The notes under the pieces are model-generated. The model was not told the DNA's origin, did not search any database, and worked only from the letters and a program-made list of their open reading frames with translations. Positions 38,814-48,120 of a DNA stretch of 64,000 nucleotides are shown one piece after another. The position numbers and the translations under genes are program-made. Each line of letters opens with the position of its first letter. Position 1 is the first letter of the stretch. Origin of the DNA: an uncultured Paraglaciecola sp. Its GTDB lineage: Bacteria > Pseudomonadota > Gammaproteobacteria > Enterobacterales > Alteromonadaceae. Where the stretch lies: the NCBI RefSeq assembly GCF_913058035.1, contig NZ_CAJXPA010000004.1, forward strand, positions 1-64,000. The letters run 5' to 3'.

Positions 38814-40238
38814 ATGACATTTTTTACGTTAACTAAAAATGATTACACACACAGAAAATCTGTTCAAAAAACCAGCAGTAGCTGGAAAATCATCTGTAAT
38901 CCATATATTCTCTGCATACGTTTTCTATCTTGTGTTGTATTTGTGATTAAAAAGTCTTTCAAAAACCTACCTAAACCACATAGATGGCTTATATCTGGGG
39001 TTGCTGGTTTTTTATTTATTTTGTTTCTTTTCCCATCTGAACCTGTCAGTGCGTTCAAAAACTTGGGTTCTACTTTAGAGATAGGGAAACGTTATGATCT
39101 AGAAATTAACTTTGATACGTTTCCTGTTCAAAAGGATTCCGGTCTTAAAGAAATAAATGAAGTTAACTCAGTTGTTGTCAAGAAGGGCGATAATTTAGCC
39201 ATGATATTCAAACGCAATGGTTTGTCACCTCAGCAAACATATCGTGTCAGCAAAGCAGGTGAACTAGCCAAAAAACTGCTTAAAATAATGCCTGGTGAGG
39301 TATTAGAATTACAAATAGACCCACAGGGTCAAATAATCACACTACAATATCCGTTCTCAAGCACGGATACATTAATTATCAGTAAAGATGAGCATAATAC
39401 GTTCACCAGCAAAATTGAAACTCTCGAAGTTGATACTCGCTTAAATTACACCCAAGGCGAAGTGACCAACAGTTTTTGGAATGCGGGCCTGAAGGCAAAT
39501 TTAACCGATAACCAAATCATGCAAGTAGCGGGTATTTTTGGTTGGGATATTGATTTTGCCTTAGGTCTTAGGGCTGGTGATAGCTTTTATGTGATGTTTG
39601 AAGAACATTATATCAATGGTGAATTTATTGAAAATGCAGACATAGTCGCTGCGCAGTTTGTCAACCAAGGTGAAGCGTATACGGCCATACGTTATAATGA
39701 TGGAAACTTTTATACACCTGAAGGTCGCAGTATGCGCAAAAGCTTCTTGCGTGCGCCGGTTAACTTTAGATACATAAGCTCTAGCTTCAAGAAAAATCGC
39801 TTCCACCCCGTCCAAAAACGCTGGAAAGCACACAGAGGAGTAGACTACGCAGCTGACAGGGGCACACCAGTCATTGCTGCAGGTGATGGTAGGGTGATTA
39901 AATCAGCCTATGACAAATACAATGGTCACCATGTATTTATTCAACACGGTGAAAAGTATGTGACTAAATACCTTCATTTTACTAAACGCAAAGTAAAAAG
40001 AGGTCAGACAGTTAAACAAGGACAACTGATAGGCACGGTAGGATCGACAGGTTTAGCATCAGGACCACATTTGCATTATGAATTTTTAGTCGATGGAGTG
40101 CATCGCAACCCACGCACGGTCAACTTGCCAAAAGCTGAGTCTATCGCCAAAAAAGAGAAGACTAAGTTTATTGATATCGCCACAGTTAGATTACAGCAGT
40201 TAAATAATAACAAGCGTATTATGTTGGCAATGAATTAG
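38814..40238 (+). CDS. MepM-like M23 family murein endopeptidase
   Basis: The protein has one membrane anchor (HRWLISGVAGFLFILFLF), a LysM-like segment (VVVKKGDNLAMIFKRNGL), an OapA-like middle domain and a C-terminal M23 domain with the zinc motif HRGVDYAADRGTP and GLASGPHLHYEF. E. coli MepM/YebA, which cuts peptidoglycan cross-links during growth, has the same layout. The start is uncertain: the track start 38721 lies inside tyrS; ATG 38814 (474 residues) is my choice; GTG 38943 would match the E. coli N-terminus best but lacks a ribosome site. It is followed by anmK after eight bases. Confidence 0.9.
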   Translation: MTFFTLTKNDYTHRKSVQKTSSSWKIICNPYILCIRFLSCVVFVIKKSFKNLPKPHRWLISGVAGFLFILFLFPSEPVSAFKNLGSTLEIGKRYDLEINFDTFPVQKDSGLKEINEVNSVVVKKGDNLAMIFKRNGLSPQQTYRVSKAGELAKKLLKIMPGEVLELQIDPQGQIITLQYPFSSTDTLIISKDEHNTFTSKIETLEVDTRLNYTQGEVTNSFWNAGLKANLTDNQIMQVAGIFGWDIDFALGLRAGDSFYVMFEEHYINGEFIENADIVAAQFVNQGEAYTAIRYNDGNFYTPEGRSMRKSFLRAPVNFRYISSSFKKNRFHPVQKRWKAHRGVDYAADRGTPVIAAGDGRVIKSAYDKYNGHHVFIQHGEKYVTKYLHFTKRKVKRGQTVKQGQLIGTVGSTGLASGPHLHYEFLVDGVHRNPRTVNLPKAESIAKKEKTKFIDIATVRLQQLNNNKRIMLAMN

Positions 40239-40246
40239 GGGCTTTT

Positions 40247-41380
40247 ATGCCACAACTATATTTAGGATTGATGTCTGGGACCAGTATCGATGGAGTCGAT
40301 GTGGCATTGGTTGACTTTTCTGGCTCTCATCCGAGGTTACTAGATTGTCGAACCTTCCCTTTTCCATCTAATTTGTGTGATGAATTACATCGACTATGCG
40401 CACCTAGCGAAAATGAAATAGAACTGATGGGCCATGCAGATAGAGCTATAGCTAAGATATTTGCTGAGGCGTCGCTACAGTTACTTAAGGACAACTATAT
40501 TCGTCCTGACCAAATCACAGCTATTGGATCGCATGGGCAAACTATTCGGCATATACCTCTTGGGGAGTTAAGCTTTAGCTTACAAATTGGCGACCCTAAT
40601 ACTTTAGCAATATTAACAGGTATTGATGTCATCGCTGACTTTAGGCGAAAAGACATCGCCTTAGGTGGCCAAGGTGCACCCTTAGTACCGGCTTTTCACA
40701 AAGCAGTATTTGCTGACCCAACAAAATCAATAGCTGTAGTGAACATTGGTGGAATAGCAAATATTACTTACCTACCCAAATGTGACTCTGATGATATTAT
40801 TGGATTTGATACTGGTCCTGGTAATACCTTGTTAGATGCCTGGTGTAGGCGACATACAGGTCAAAGTTATGATGAAAAAGGACAATGGGCTGCGCAACGT
40901 TCAGCAGATCCAGAATTGTTACAACTATTGTCCAAACATCCCTATTTTTTATTGCCCGCACCTAAAAGTACCGGACGTGAGCAATTTAACTTACCATGGT
41001 TGGATAAAAATCTAAGTTGTATAGCTCGTCAAATCGATCCACAGGTTGTGCAGGCAACATTAGTAATGTTGACCACCGACACGATTGCTAAGCAAGTTCT
41101 ACAATTTAAAGACGTTGAACAAGTGTATATCTGCGGTGGTGGTGTTCAAAATGAGTTTTTAGTGGAAGAGCTAGAATCTTCACTACATGAATGTGAGCTA
41201 TACACTACAGACGAATTAGGCGTAGAAGCTGATGCAGTTGAAGCCATGGCATTTGCTTGGCTTGCCTATGCTTACGTTAACAATATTCAAGGCAGCGTGC
41301 CCAGTGTGACAGGCGCAGCAAAAGGAGCTGTGTTAGGCACTTTTTGTCCAGGTAGAGAAAAAAAATTGCAAAACGAATAA
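40247..41380 (+). CDS. anmK: Anhydro-N-acetylmuramic acid kinase
   Basis: AnmK opens and phosphorylates anhydro-MurNAc to MurNAc-6-phosphate in peptidoglycan recycling. The 377-residue protein shows the ATP-binding MSGTSIDGVDVALVDF near the N-terminus, IGSHGQTIRH, VNIGGIANITYLP, GFDTGPGNTLLDAW (active-site region) and ICGGGVQNEFLVEEL. It shares a transcript with the M23 peptidase, so cell-wall cleavage and recycling are coupled here, as in several gammaproteobacteria. Confidence 0.97.
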   Translation: MPQLYLGLMSGTSIDGVDVALVDFSGSHPRLLDCRTFPFPSNLCDELHRLCAPSENEIELMGHADRAIAKIFAEASLQLLKDNYIRPDQITAIGSHGQTIRHIPLGELSFSLQIGDPNTLAILTGIDVIADFRRKDIALGGQGAPLVPAFHKAVFADPTKSIAVVNIGGIANITYLPKCDSDDIIGFDTGPGNTLLDAWCRRHTGQSYDEKGQWAAQRSADPELLQLLSKHPYFLLPAPKSTGREQFNLPWLDKNLSCIARQIDPQVVQATLVMLTTDTIAKQVLQFKDVEQVYICGGGVQNEFLVEELESSLHECELYTTDELGVEADAVEAMAFAWLAYAYVNNIQGSVPSVTGAAKGAVLGTFCPGREKKLQNE

Positions 41381-41459
41381 GCGATTAAGGACGTATCGTT
41401 ACATGTAAACTTTCAAGCCTATGGTGGCAAGGTTGAATTGATGGTTTATACCTGTCTAC

Positions 41460-41624
41460 TCACAATCGCAAGATTCCAAAATACCAAGCTTCATTACCTG
41501 ATTTATAAGCTTTTATCATCTCAGCAGCGAAAACGATATTTTTCCACACGCTGACTGTAGTGTTACAGAACATTTTTGAGGCTTTATATTTAATGTCACC
41601 ACCGTAAGAAAAGAAGTTAACCAT
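41460..41624 (-). CDS. Small hypothetical protein (54 residues)
   Basis: This is a short open frame below the track's length limit, starting ATG at 41622-41624 (MVNFFSYGGDIKYKASKM) and ending TGA. The composition (YGGDIKYKASKMF, VWKNIVFAAEMIKAYKSGN, AWYFGIL) looks protein-like and not like a random shadow. It lacks a clear ribosome site. It lies on the same strand downstream of the deacylase gene. The family is unknown; chance remains possible. Confidence 0.35.
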   Translation of the reverse strand: MVNFFSYGGDIKYKASKMFCNTTVSVWKNIVFAAEMIKAYKSGNEAWYFGILRL

Positions 41625-41649
41625 GTTGAAACGTGGTCTGATTTATGAC

Positions 41650-41673
41650 TAGGTAACGAAACAATGTTACCTA
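41650..41673. repeat. Inverted repeat TAGGTAAC / GTTACCTA
   Basis: This perfect eight-base inverted repeat with an eight-base loop lies 22 bases beyond the stop of the minus-strand deacylase gene. It has no T tract, so termination is uncertain. Confidence 0.4.
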
Positions 41674-41695
41674 TTCATGATTTCATCAACGTCAC

Positions 41696-42811
41696 TCACA
41701 ATTCAAAATACTCAGTAAAACACTTGTACAATTGGGTGCCACTTAGAACAGAAGCTGAGGGGAAATGCAAAATTGCGACCAAATCACAAGGCGCTAATAT
41801 GTCTGTTGTTGCTCTATCTGAGTCTAAATTATCAACATTAAGCACTCTAGCTAATACTTCATCTTTTTTGACAATATCACCTGGTTTGGCGATGTATTCC
41901 ACTATGCCACCTTGCTGAGTAAAAAGTGTCTTGTAGTGATTTAGTGTGACGGCCTTACGTGTCATATTTTCCGGCAGAGTTGAACTGCCAGGTAAACATC
42001 CCTTTGCAGTTAGGTAAGTCAGAATACTTTTAGCATCATATTCACCCTCTTGAAAATTAATGACTTCTTGGCTACCCATCTCTAACGTAAAAGCCTCAAC
42101 TGCAAAATCAACTGGTTGTTGACGTTGATTACTGACTAAATCTGTCAGCAACCACCATGGACAAAATGTAGCTTCATCCAAGGCTCCTGAAAACACATTA
42201 GGCATAAATATCACATGGGGAATATTGAATAAACTAGCTGAAGCCTTAGCATATTCGGGAACGTAAATATGTCGTGTGGAAACGGGGCCATTATGCAAGT
42301 CCAAAACATAATCTGCATCAAAGGCTAGTTGCTGCAGTTTCAAATTAAGATGCTGGGCCAGACCAATACCCCATGTTTCGTCTAGTCTAGATTGTAATTG
42401 TTGTTTCATTTTTTTTCGAAAACGAAATTTGATAGACTGAACAGCTTCCTCATCATCAATACTATGTGCAAATTCACGAATAAAAGCGTCATCATAATAA
42501 TAACCACGATTCCAGTTTGTGCCATTAACTGGGTCAAAACGCCCTAAGGTATATTCACCTGCCTTGATGTTGGTGCCAACCGGGTTACAGTTTGGCACCA
42601 ACAACACCTCTCCACATATTGGTAAATTTTTTAGCCATTGAATAAGTTGATAAATAACTACATTGCCTTGCACCTCAGCACCGTGGATTGAACTCTGGAT
42701 ATACACTTTTGGTCCAGGCTGTTTGCCAACAAATCGATACAAAGGCACATTCATGTTTCGTCCAGATGCGTTTTGAGCGACCACTATGTGTTCTTTGAGC
42801 AGCTTATTCAT
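41696..42811 (-). CDS. Succinylglutamate desuccinylase/aspartoacylase family protein
   Basis: The 371-residue protein is a zinc carboxypeptidase-fold deacylase of the AstE/AspA superfamily. The metal motif IHGAEVQGN (HxxE, about 42-50), a VPNCNPVG segment, the second metal His in YVLDLHNG and a conserved late Glu (LEMGSQE) are present. A beta-rich C-terminal part (GGIVEYIAKPGDIVKKDEVLARV) resembles a biotinyl-lipoyl hairpin, common in this subgroup. The amide substrate is unknown; no arginine-catabolism genes accompany it. Confidence 0.87.
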   Translation of the reverse strand: MNKLLKEHIVVAQNASGRNMNVPLYRFVGKQPGPKVYIQSSIHGAEVQGNVVIYQLIQWLKNLPICGEVLLVPNCNPVGTNIKAGEYTLGRFDPVNGTNWNRGYYYDDAFIREFAHSIDDEEAVQSIKFRFRKKMKQQLQSRLDETWGIGLAQHLNLKLQQLAFDADYVLDLHNGPVSTRHIYVPEYAKASASLFNIPHVIFMPNVFSGALDEATFCPWWLLTDLVSNQRQQPVDFAVEAFTLEMGSQEVINFQEGEYDAKSILTYLTAKGCLPGSSTLPENMTRKAVTLNHYKTLFTQQGGIVEYIAKPGDIVKKDEVLARVLNVDNLDSDRATTDILAPCDLVAILHFPSASVLSGTQLYKCFTEYFEL

Positions 42812-42835
42812 ACAAGTTGTTGTCCTATTGAAATG

Positions 42836-44077
42836 CTAGGCTTTAGATTCTGGAAAGTGAGGAGATATTGACCGGCGAACACCATTTCCCCAAAGAATAG
42901 CTTTATTAAATAAGCTATGTAGAAGCTTTTGATCAATTTCAAGAATTTTTGAAATTCTGATTACTTTTAGCCAATTACCACTTTCAAATGCTTTAACTAA
43001 GGACAAATACATAGATAAATCGTTTTGGCCACCACATAGAGCTTCCTTAACCTCGTCAGCTATAGGCAATTTCTCAACCAAGAATTCCATTTTTTGATCA
43101 AGTAAGGCATCCAGCATTGAAAACAAACCTACTAAAAATGCGACAGGAGGGTTAGTACCGATGGAGTTTTCAGAACCTAATAAATCACAAAATTTTGCTC
43201 GAACTAACGATAGGTGAAGTAACTCTAAAGGTTTATTGTCAGATAAATTAGCCAAGGCGAGTAAAGCGATAAACTTCTTAATCTCTACCTCACCCATATA
43301 ATTAAGAGCATGTCGTAATGAAGTTATTTTGTAACGCTTATTTATAGTGGGGTTATTAATAAATCGCAACAGCATGTAAGACAAACCAACATCATGCTCA
43401 ACAACACTATTAATACTCTCTATATCGAATGACTCACTAGAACTTGCACCCATTAATTCTACTAAAGTAAGTTTGGATGTAAGTAAATTTTTATTAGATA
43501 CTGATTCCGGCTTAGCAAAGAAATATCCTTGAAAATAATCAAAGCCCACATCTTTATAAATACTAAAACTGTCTTGCGTGTCGACTTGATCTGCAATCAA
43601 TTGCACATTTGCATCCATAATACGGTTGACGTTTGTCGCTAAAAATTCCAAATTTTCATGATTAGTATTAAATTTAAGCATATCAATAAAAGGCAAAAAA
43701 TCGTTCCAATTTGGTTTCAGGTTGCATTCTTCTAAAGCGACTTTATAACCCATTTTTTTTACATGTTTGCACATATCCAAAAGGCTACTGGCGTCGCTTC
43801 TTCCAGCGACTAATTCTACCACCACATTCTCTGGATCAAGAGAAGCAGGCAAACCGCTCATTAGTGTTTCAGATTGGAAATTGATAAAAGATTTTTTACT
43901 GCAAGAGATATCATCTAAATGAAGTGTTTGATAATTTTTAGCGATAAGTTTACTCGTTTGCTCATCTCTTTCTTCACTAGGATAACAATTATTTTTACCA
44001 TCTCTAAAAAAAAGCTCGTAGGCAAAAACTTGCTTATCCCTATCTAATATTGGTTGGCGGGCTATAAATGCAAACAT
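42836..44077 (-). CDS. EAL-HDOD signalling protein with degenerate EAL domain (copy 1)
   Basis: The 413-residue protein has an N-terminal EAL-like domain (about 1-200, starting ARQPILDRDKQVFAYELFFRDG) and a C-terminal HDOD domain (about 205-400, LSYMLLRFINNP, LRHALNYMGEVEIKKFIALLALANL). The EAL signature is ELF, and the second-metal pair normally read DDFGSG is absent (LEECNLKPNW), so c-di-GMP hydrolysis is unlikely. Proteins of this build (YuxH/CdgJ type) act as regulators of motility or biofilm in relatives. It lies 159 bases after a close paralogue on the same strand. Confidence 0.9.
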   Translation of the reverse strand: MFAFIARQPILDRDKQVFAYELFFRDGKNNCYPSEERDEQTSKLIAKNYQTLHLDDISCSKKSFINFQSETLMSGLPASLDPENVVVELVAGRSDASSLLDMCKHVKKMGYKVALEECNLKPNWNDFLPFIDMLKFNTNHENLEFLATNVNRIMDANVQLIADQVDTQDSFSIYKDVGFDYFQGYFFAKPESVSNKNLLTSKLTLVELMGASSSESFDIESINSVVEHDVGLSYMLLRFINNPTINKRYKITSLRHALNYMGEVEIKKFIALLALANLSDNKPLELLHLSLVRAKFCDLLGSENSIGTNPPVAFLVGLFSMLDALLDQKMEFLVEKLPIADEVKEALCGGQNDLSMYLSLVKAFESGNWLKVIRISKILEIDQKLLHSLFNKAILWGNGVRRSISPHFPESKA

Positions 44078-44236
44078 GTCTATCCTGTTTGTGTATATTT
44101 ATTATGGCGGTTTTTCGGGTCGATAATATCAGACCACGCGCATCAATTAACATGTTTTAAATGCCACTTTCAAGCCATCATAGCATTAAAAAAAAGGGCT
44201 TGAATACACCTCTGTTTATTTGGGTTAACCTTGAAA

Positions 44237-45457
44237 TTAGTCCCTCACCGATTGTCTCATTGCGACACCCCATTTTAACGATTCATTATAAAAAGCTTGA
44301 GTCATTTTCAAGTCGAGTGATAATTCACTTGAAATGGTAGCAATGCCTTTCCAATAGCCACTTTCAAATGCTCTAATTAAAGCTAAAAATTGTCTTAGTT
44401 CGTTTTCACGACCACACAGGGCCGCCTTTATATTTTCGCCAATAGGCAATTTTTCAACGATATCCTCCATAGGTTGATCAAGTAATGCGTCTAAAAGCGA
44501 AAATAGTCCTACTAAAAAACCCGTAGGGGGGTTCTTATTCATTGATTTTGCCTGTCCGATTAAGTCACAAAATTTAGCTCTGACCAATGATAAGTGAATG
44601 AGCTCGACTGGTTTATTGTCACCTAAATTTGCCAGTGCTAGTAGTGCAATAAATTTTTTAACTTCTATCTGACCCATGTAATTCAATGCATGACGCAAGT
44701 CACTAATTTCATTATATTTATTGACAAGGGGATTATTAATAAATCGCAACAACTTGTATGACAAAGACACATCACGCTGAATAATATTGCTAATTTTATC
44801 AAGCTCAAAATCTTCTGAAGTGCTCGCAGCTATTAGTTCAATCAATGATAACTTAGAAGTAGGCAGTTTTTTTTGTTTTATAACTTCTGGTTTAGCAAAA
44901 AAGTATCCCTGAAAATAGTCGAATCCCATGTCTCGATATTTTTCAAATTCTTGCAAAGTCTCAATTTTTTCAGCAATTAATTTAATGTTAGAACCCAGGT
45001 ACTTACCAATATTATCGATAAGTACTTGTTCATCACACTCAACAATGTCTACTTTAATAATATCGGTATAAGGTAAGAGTACATCCCACATTGGGTCAAA
45101 ATCATGATCATCTAAGGCTATTTTATAACCTAACTCTTTAATGTTTGCACAAGCTTGAACTAGTTCAGCGGTAGGTTTAACTGTCTCTACCACTTCAATT
45201 ACTACTTTTTTTGGGTCAAGCGAAGTTGGAAAACGGTGCAAAAGTGTGTCTTGATGAAAATTGATAAAAACGGGTTTGCCCGCGGAAATGTCTTCTAAAC
45301 CAAGATCTAAGTGACTATCCGTTAAAATTTTTGATGTTGCTTCGTCTGGAGGAATATTTGGGAAACAATTATTTTCGCCGTCTCTAAATAATAACTCGTA
45401 GGCGTACAATTCCTTGTTTTTATTCAATATTGCTTGTCGCGCTATATATGTAAACAT
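44237..45457 (-). CDS. EAL-HDOD signalling protein with degenerate EAL domain (copy 2)
   Basis: This 406-residue paralogue of the downstream gene has the same EAL-HDOD build and extensive identity, strongest in the HDOD half (LRHALNYMGQIEVKKFIALLALANLGDNKP). Here the EAL signature is ELL and the loop reads LDDHDFDPMWD, nearer to active enzymes than copy 1 but still lacking FGSG. It is the first gene of the pair and divergent from rpoH. Tandem duplication followed by divergence is the simplest explanation. Confidence 0.9.
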   Translation of the reverse strand: MFTYIARQAILNKNKELYAYELLFRDGENNCFPNIPPDEATSKILTDSHLDLGLEDISAGKPVFINFHQDTLLHRFPTSLDPKKVVIEVVETVKPTAELVQACANIKELGYKIALDDHDFDPMWDVLLPYTDIIKVDIVECDEQVLIDNIGKYLGSNIKLIAEKIETLQEFEKYRDMGFDYFQGYFFAKPEVIKQKKLPTSKLSLIELIAASTSEDFELDKISNIIQRDVSLSYKLLRFINNPLVNKYNEISDLRHALNYMGQIEVKKFIALLALANLGDNKPVELIHLSLVRAKFCDLIGQAKSMNKNPPTGFLVGLFSLLDALLDQPMEDIVEKLPIGENIKAALCGRENELRQFLALIRAFESGYWKGIATISSELSLDLKMTQAFYNESLKWGVAMRQSVRD

Positions 45458-45748
45458 CGATTATTCATCTTTCCAAAATTACTGTTTAATGGTAAACATT
45501 GATCTGATACATACCATAACACCGTAATTATAATATTCCTAAAAGGTACTCTCTTAGCACATGTATTCTTGTTTTGAAGGTTAAAATATATATTTATGAG
45601 CTGATAAGTGAATTTTTTGAATTTTTTTAGAAGTTAACGGTCTATTTAGTCAATAACAGATAACTCCAGAATTAATGGAACGAAATTAGGTCGCAGAGTA
45701 GTAGTTTTTTTGCTAGAATCGCGAGCTAAAATGTAATACGAGGTAACT

Positions 45749-46603
45749 ATGAGTACAGATTTACGCGCATTGACATTGACCGTCCCGCAGACGGGAAGTA
45801 TCGAGACTTACATACAAGCTGTAAGTAGCATTAAGATGCTCTCAGCACAGGACGAGCGTGGCCTAGCTGAGCGCTTACAACAGGATGGCGACTTACAAGC
45901 CGCTAGGAAGCTTATTATGTCTCACTTACGCTTTGTGGTGCATATTGCGAAATCATATTCTGGGTATGGTTTACCTCAGGCTGATTTAATTCAGGAAGGT
46001 AACATTGGCTTAATGAAGGCGGTTAAACGCTTCGACCCAACGGTTGGTGTTCGCTTAGTTTCATTTGCTGTGCACTGGATAAAAGCCGAAATACATGAAT
46101 TTGTATTAAAGAACTGGCGGATCGTTAAAGTTGCTACCACCAAAGCTCAACGTAAGTTGTTTTTTAACCTTCGCAAAAACAAGAAACGTCTTGGTTGGTT
46201 CACTCATGCAGAGGTACAAAAAGTTGCTGAGGACTTAGGTGTAAGCCCAAAAGAAGTATTACAAATGGAAGCTCGTATGAGCAGTCATGACCAAGCCTTT
46301 GATTTGTCTGCTGATGACGACGAAAGTGGCAGCTTTGCACCAGTCCAATTTCTTGAAGATAAAACAACAGATGTAGAGTCTGACGTTATCAATGCTGATA
46401 CAAATTCAAGTGCGTCAGGAAAACTGCATGCTGCGCTTAGAACACTTGACGACCGCAGCCAATATATTATCCAAACTCGCTGGTTATCTGATGACAAGAC
46501 CACATTGCAAGACTTAGCGGACAAATATCGAGTATCTGCAGAACGTGTGCGCCAGATTGAAAAGAACGCGATGAAAAAACTTCAAAACGCGATGGTAACT
46601 TAA
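45749..46603 (+). CDS. rpoH: RNA polymerase sigma-32 (heat-shock) factor
   Basis: RpoH directs transcription of chaperone and protease genes. The 284-residue protein has sigma region 2 ([33 protein letters not shown]), the RpoH box [13 protein letters not shown] that separates RpoH from RpoD and RpoS, and region 4 helix-turn-helix ([19 protein letters not shown]). A ribosome site GAGG precedes the ATG; a TAGAAT box (45714-45719) 30 bases upstream could be a -10 element. In E. coli rpoH follows ftsX; here that neighbour is absent. Confidence 0.97.
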   Translation: MSTDLRALTLTVPQTGSIETYIQAVSSIKMLSAQDERGLAERLQQDGDLQAARKLIMSHLRFVVHIAKSYSGYGLPQADLIQEGNIGLMKAVKRFDPTVGVRLVSFAVHWIKAEIHEFVLKNWRIVKVATTKAQRKLFFNLRKNKKRLGWFTHAEVQKVAEDLGVSPKEVLQMEARMSSHDQAFDLSADDDESGSFAPVQFLEDKTTDVESDVINADTNSSASGKLHAALRTLDDRSQYIIQTRWLSDDKTTLQDLADKYRVSAERVRQIEKNAMKKLQNAMVT

Positions 46604-46627
46604 CCGAGATTCACCTACTTTGCATCC

Positions 46628-46656
46628 AAAAAAAAGCGTGAGTTACACGCTTCTTT
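46628..46656. terminator. Bidirectional terminator between rpoH and the YiiD-like gene
   Basis: AAAAAAAAGCGTG pairs with CACGCTTCTTTT around AGTTA. A and T tracts on the two sides fit termination of both convergent genes. Confidence 0.8.
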
Positions 46657-46671
46657 TATGCTGAAACTCAC

Positions 46672-47583
46672 TTATTTTTCGTTTTTGATATTGGGTATCA
46701 CCCAAAATACTCCAGAAAATTCAGCCACTGGGTTATCACCATCTAGAATAGCGACATTCAGCTTAATATTACATTTTTTATCTTTAGCCAGAAGGTCAAA
46801 ATTACCATTCAATGACTCAATATTGCACAAGGCTCTAGGCTGCATGGTGATGGGTTTGTGGTAATGAATATTGCCGTCCCCCAGCACAATTTCACCATCT
46901 AGCCCTTTTTCTTTTAATTGTAAAAAAATCATTCCCCAACCGGTCAAAGTTGCCAGAGAAAAAATGCTGCCCGCAAACATAGTGCCATGTAAATTTATAT
47001 TTTTGTTCAAAGACGCCCGAGTCTCTAGTGTTCGCCCAGTATATTGATGTAACTTTATCCCCATCTGTTTACTAATAGGAATAGTTTCATGCCAAGTACT
47101 TTCTAATAACTTACACCACTTGGGATGCAACAAAATACTACTGGGATCAGTTAGTTTTTTTACCATTTGCTGGCGTTGCTGTTCTCCTAGTTCTTTGGGT
47201 GCTCCACTTTGATCTATAAATCCCAAGCTGGTAAATAGTGCAATAGACGCCTGAGTACTATTGGTCACAATACGGATAGCCCCCTCTGCTCTGGCTACTG
47301 CTTCTAATGAGGCGACTAACATTTTCGCCAAGCCTTTGCCTTGGGAAGCCTTTTCAACAGCAACATGCCGTACTTGAGCTTCTTCTGCAGAATTCATATG
47401 GACTCTTCCAACCGCGACCACTTCGCCATTGAGGTTACGGATCATACGATGTTGACTGACTTGCTCGTATTCATCTTTTTCGGAACCTAATGGATACTTC
47501 CAAGGTTCACGTAACATTTTCCAACGACACATAAAATAGTCGTCAAAGTCTTGTTCACTAATAGGTATATCAATTTTATACAT
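46672..47583 (-). CDS. YiiD-like fusion: GNAT acetyltransferase plus thioesterase-fold domain
   Basis: The 303-residue protein has an N-terminal GNAT domain (about 1-145; VRHVAVEKASQGKGLAKMLVASLEAVA is the acetyl-CoA loop) and a C-terminal hotdog domain (about 155-303; LHGTMFAGSIFSLATLTGWGM, a YiiD_C thioesterase signature). E. coli YiiD has the same two-domain layout and also neighbours dtd, which supports orthology. Its exact reaction is not certain from sequence; acyl-CoA or acyl-ACP chemistry is expected. Confidence 0.85.
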   Translation of the reverse strand: MYKIDIPISEQDFDDYFMCRWKMLREPWKYPLGSEKDEYEQVSQHRMIRNLNGEVVAVGRVHMNSAEEAQVRHVAVEKASQGKGLAKMLVASLEAVARAEGAIRIVTNSTQASIALFTSLGFIDQSGAPKELGEQQRQQMVKKLTDPSSILLHPKWCKLLESTWHETIPISKQMGIKLHQYTGRTLETRASLNKNINLHGTMFAGSIFSLATLTGWGMIFLQLKEKGLDGEIVLGDGNIHYHKPITMQPRALCNIESLNGNFDLLAKDKKCNIKLNVAILDGDNPVAEFSGVFWVIPNIKNEK

Positions 47584-47682
47584 CTAACACAGGGATCCTA
47601 TATTTCTCACACATCGAAAACTGAGCGATCTAAACGCAAAACCGTACTGGTTATTAAAACGTATAAAACAAATTGCAGCAAA

Positions 47683-48120
47683 CTATACTTTAAGTTGAAA
47701 AGTGACAGGCCCATCATTCACCAGCGAGACTTGCATATCGGCACCAAATTCACCACTTTGGCAACACAAACCTTCGAGAACACAACATTTGATAAAATAA
47801 TCATAAAGTTCTTGTCCTAATTGAGGGGAAGCAGCAGAAGAAAAGCTGGGACGGTTACCGCTTTGTGTATTTGCCACTAAAGTAAATTGTGAAACAACTA
47901 ACAATTCACCTTTTACTTGTTGTAAATTAAGATTCATCTTGCCATCGTGATCAGAGAAGATTCGATAGTTCATTACTTTTTGACTTAACTTTTTCGTCTT
48001 AAGTTTGTCATCGTCTTTTTCAACCCCCAGCAAAACTAATATACCGTGTTTAATTTCGCCAACATTTTTGCCAGCAACCTCTACCTTTGCATATCTTACT
48101 CGTTGAATTAAGCCAATCAC
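47683..48120 (-). CDS. dtd: D-aminoacyl-tRNA deacylase
   Basis: Dtd removes D-amino acids (and glycine mischarged on tRNA-Ala) from tRNA. The 145-residue protein carries both family signatures: [19 protein letters not shown] (SQFTL) and [12 protein letters not shown] (NxGPVT) at its C-terminus. The length is standard. Its start overlaps the pip stop by four bases and the YiiD-like gene follows, similar to the E. coli yihY-dtd-yiiD neighbourhood. Confidence 0.96.
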   Translation of the reverse strand: MIGLIQRVRYAKVEVAGKNVGEIKHGILVLLGVEKDDDKLKTKKLSQKVMNYRIFSDHDGKMNLNLQQVKGELLVVSQFTLVANTQSGNRPSFSSAASPQLGQELYDYFIKCCVLEGLCCQSGEFGADMQVSLVNDGPVTFQLKV

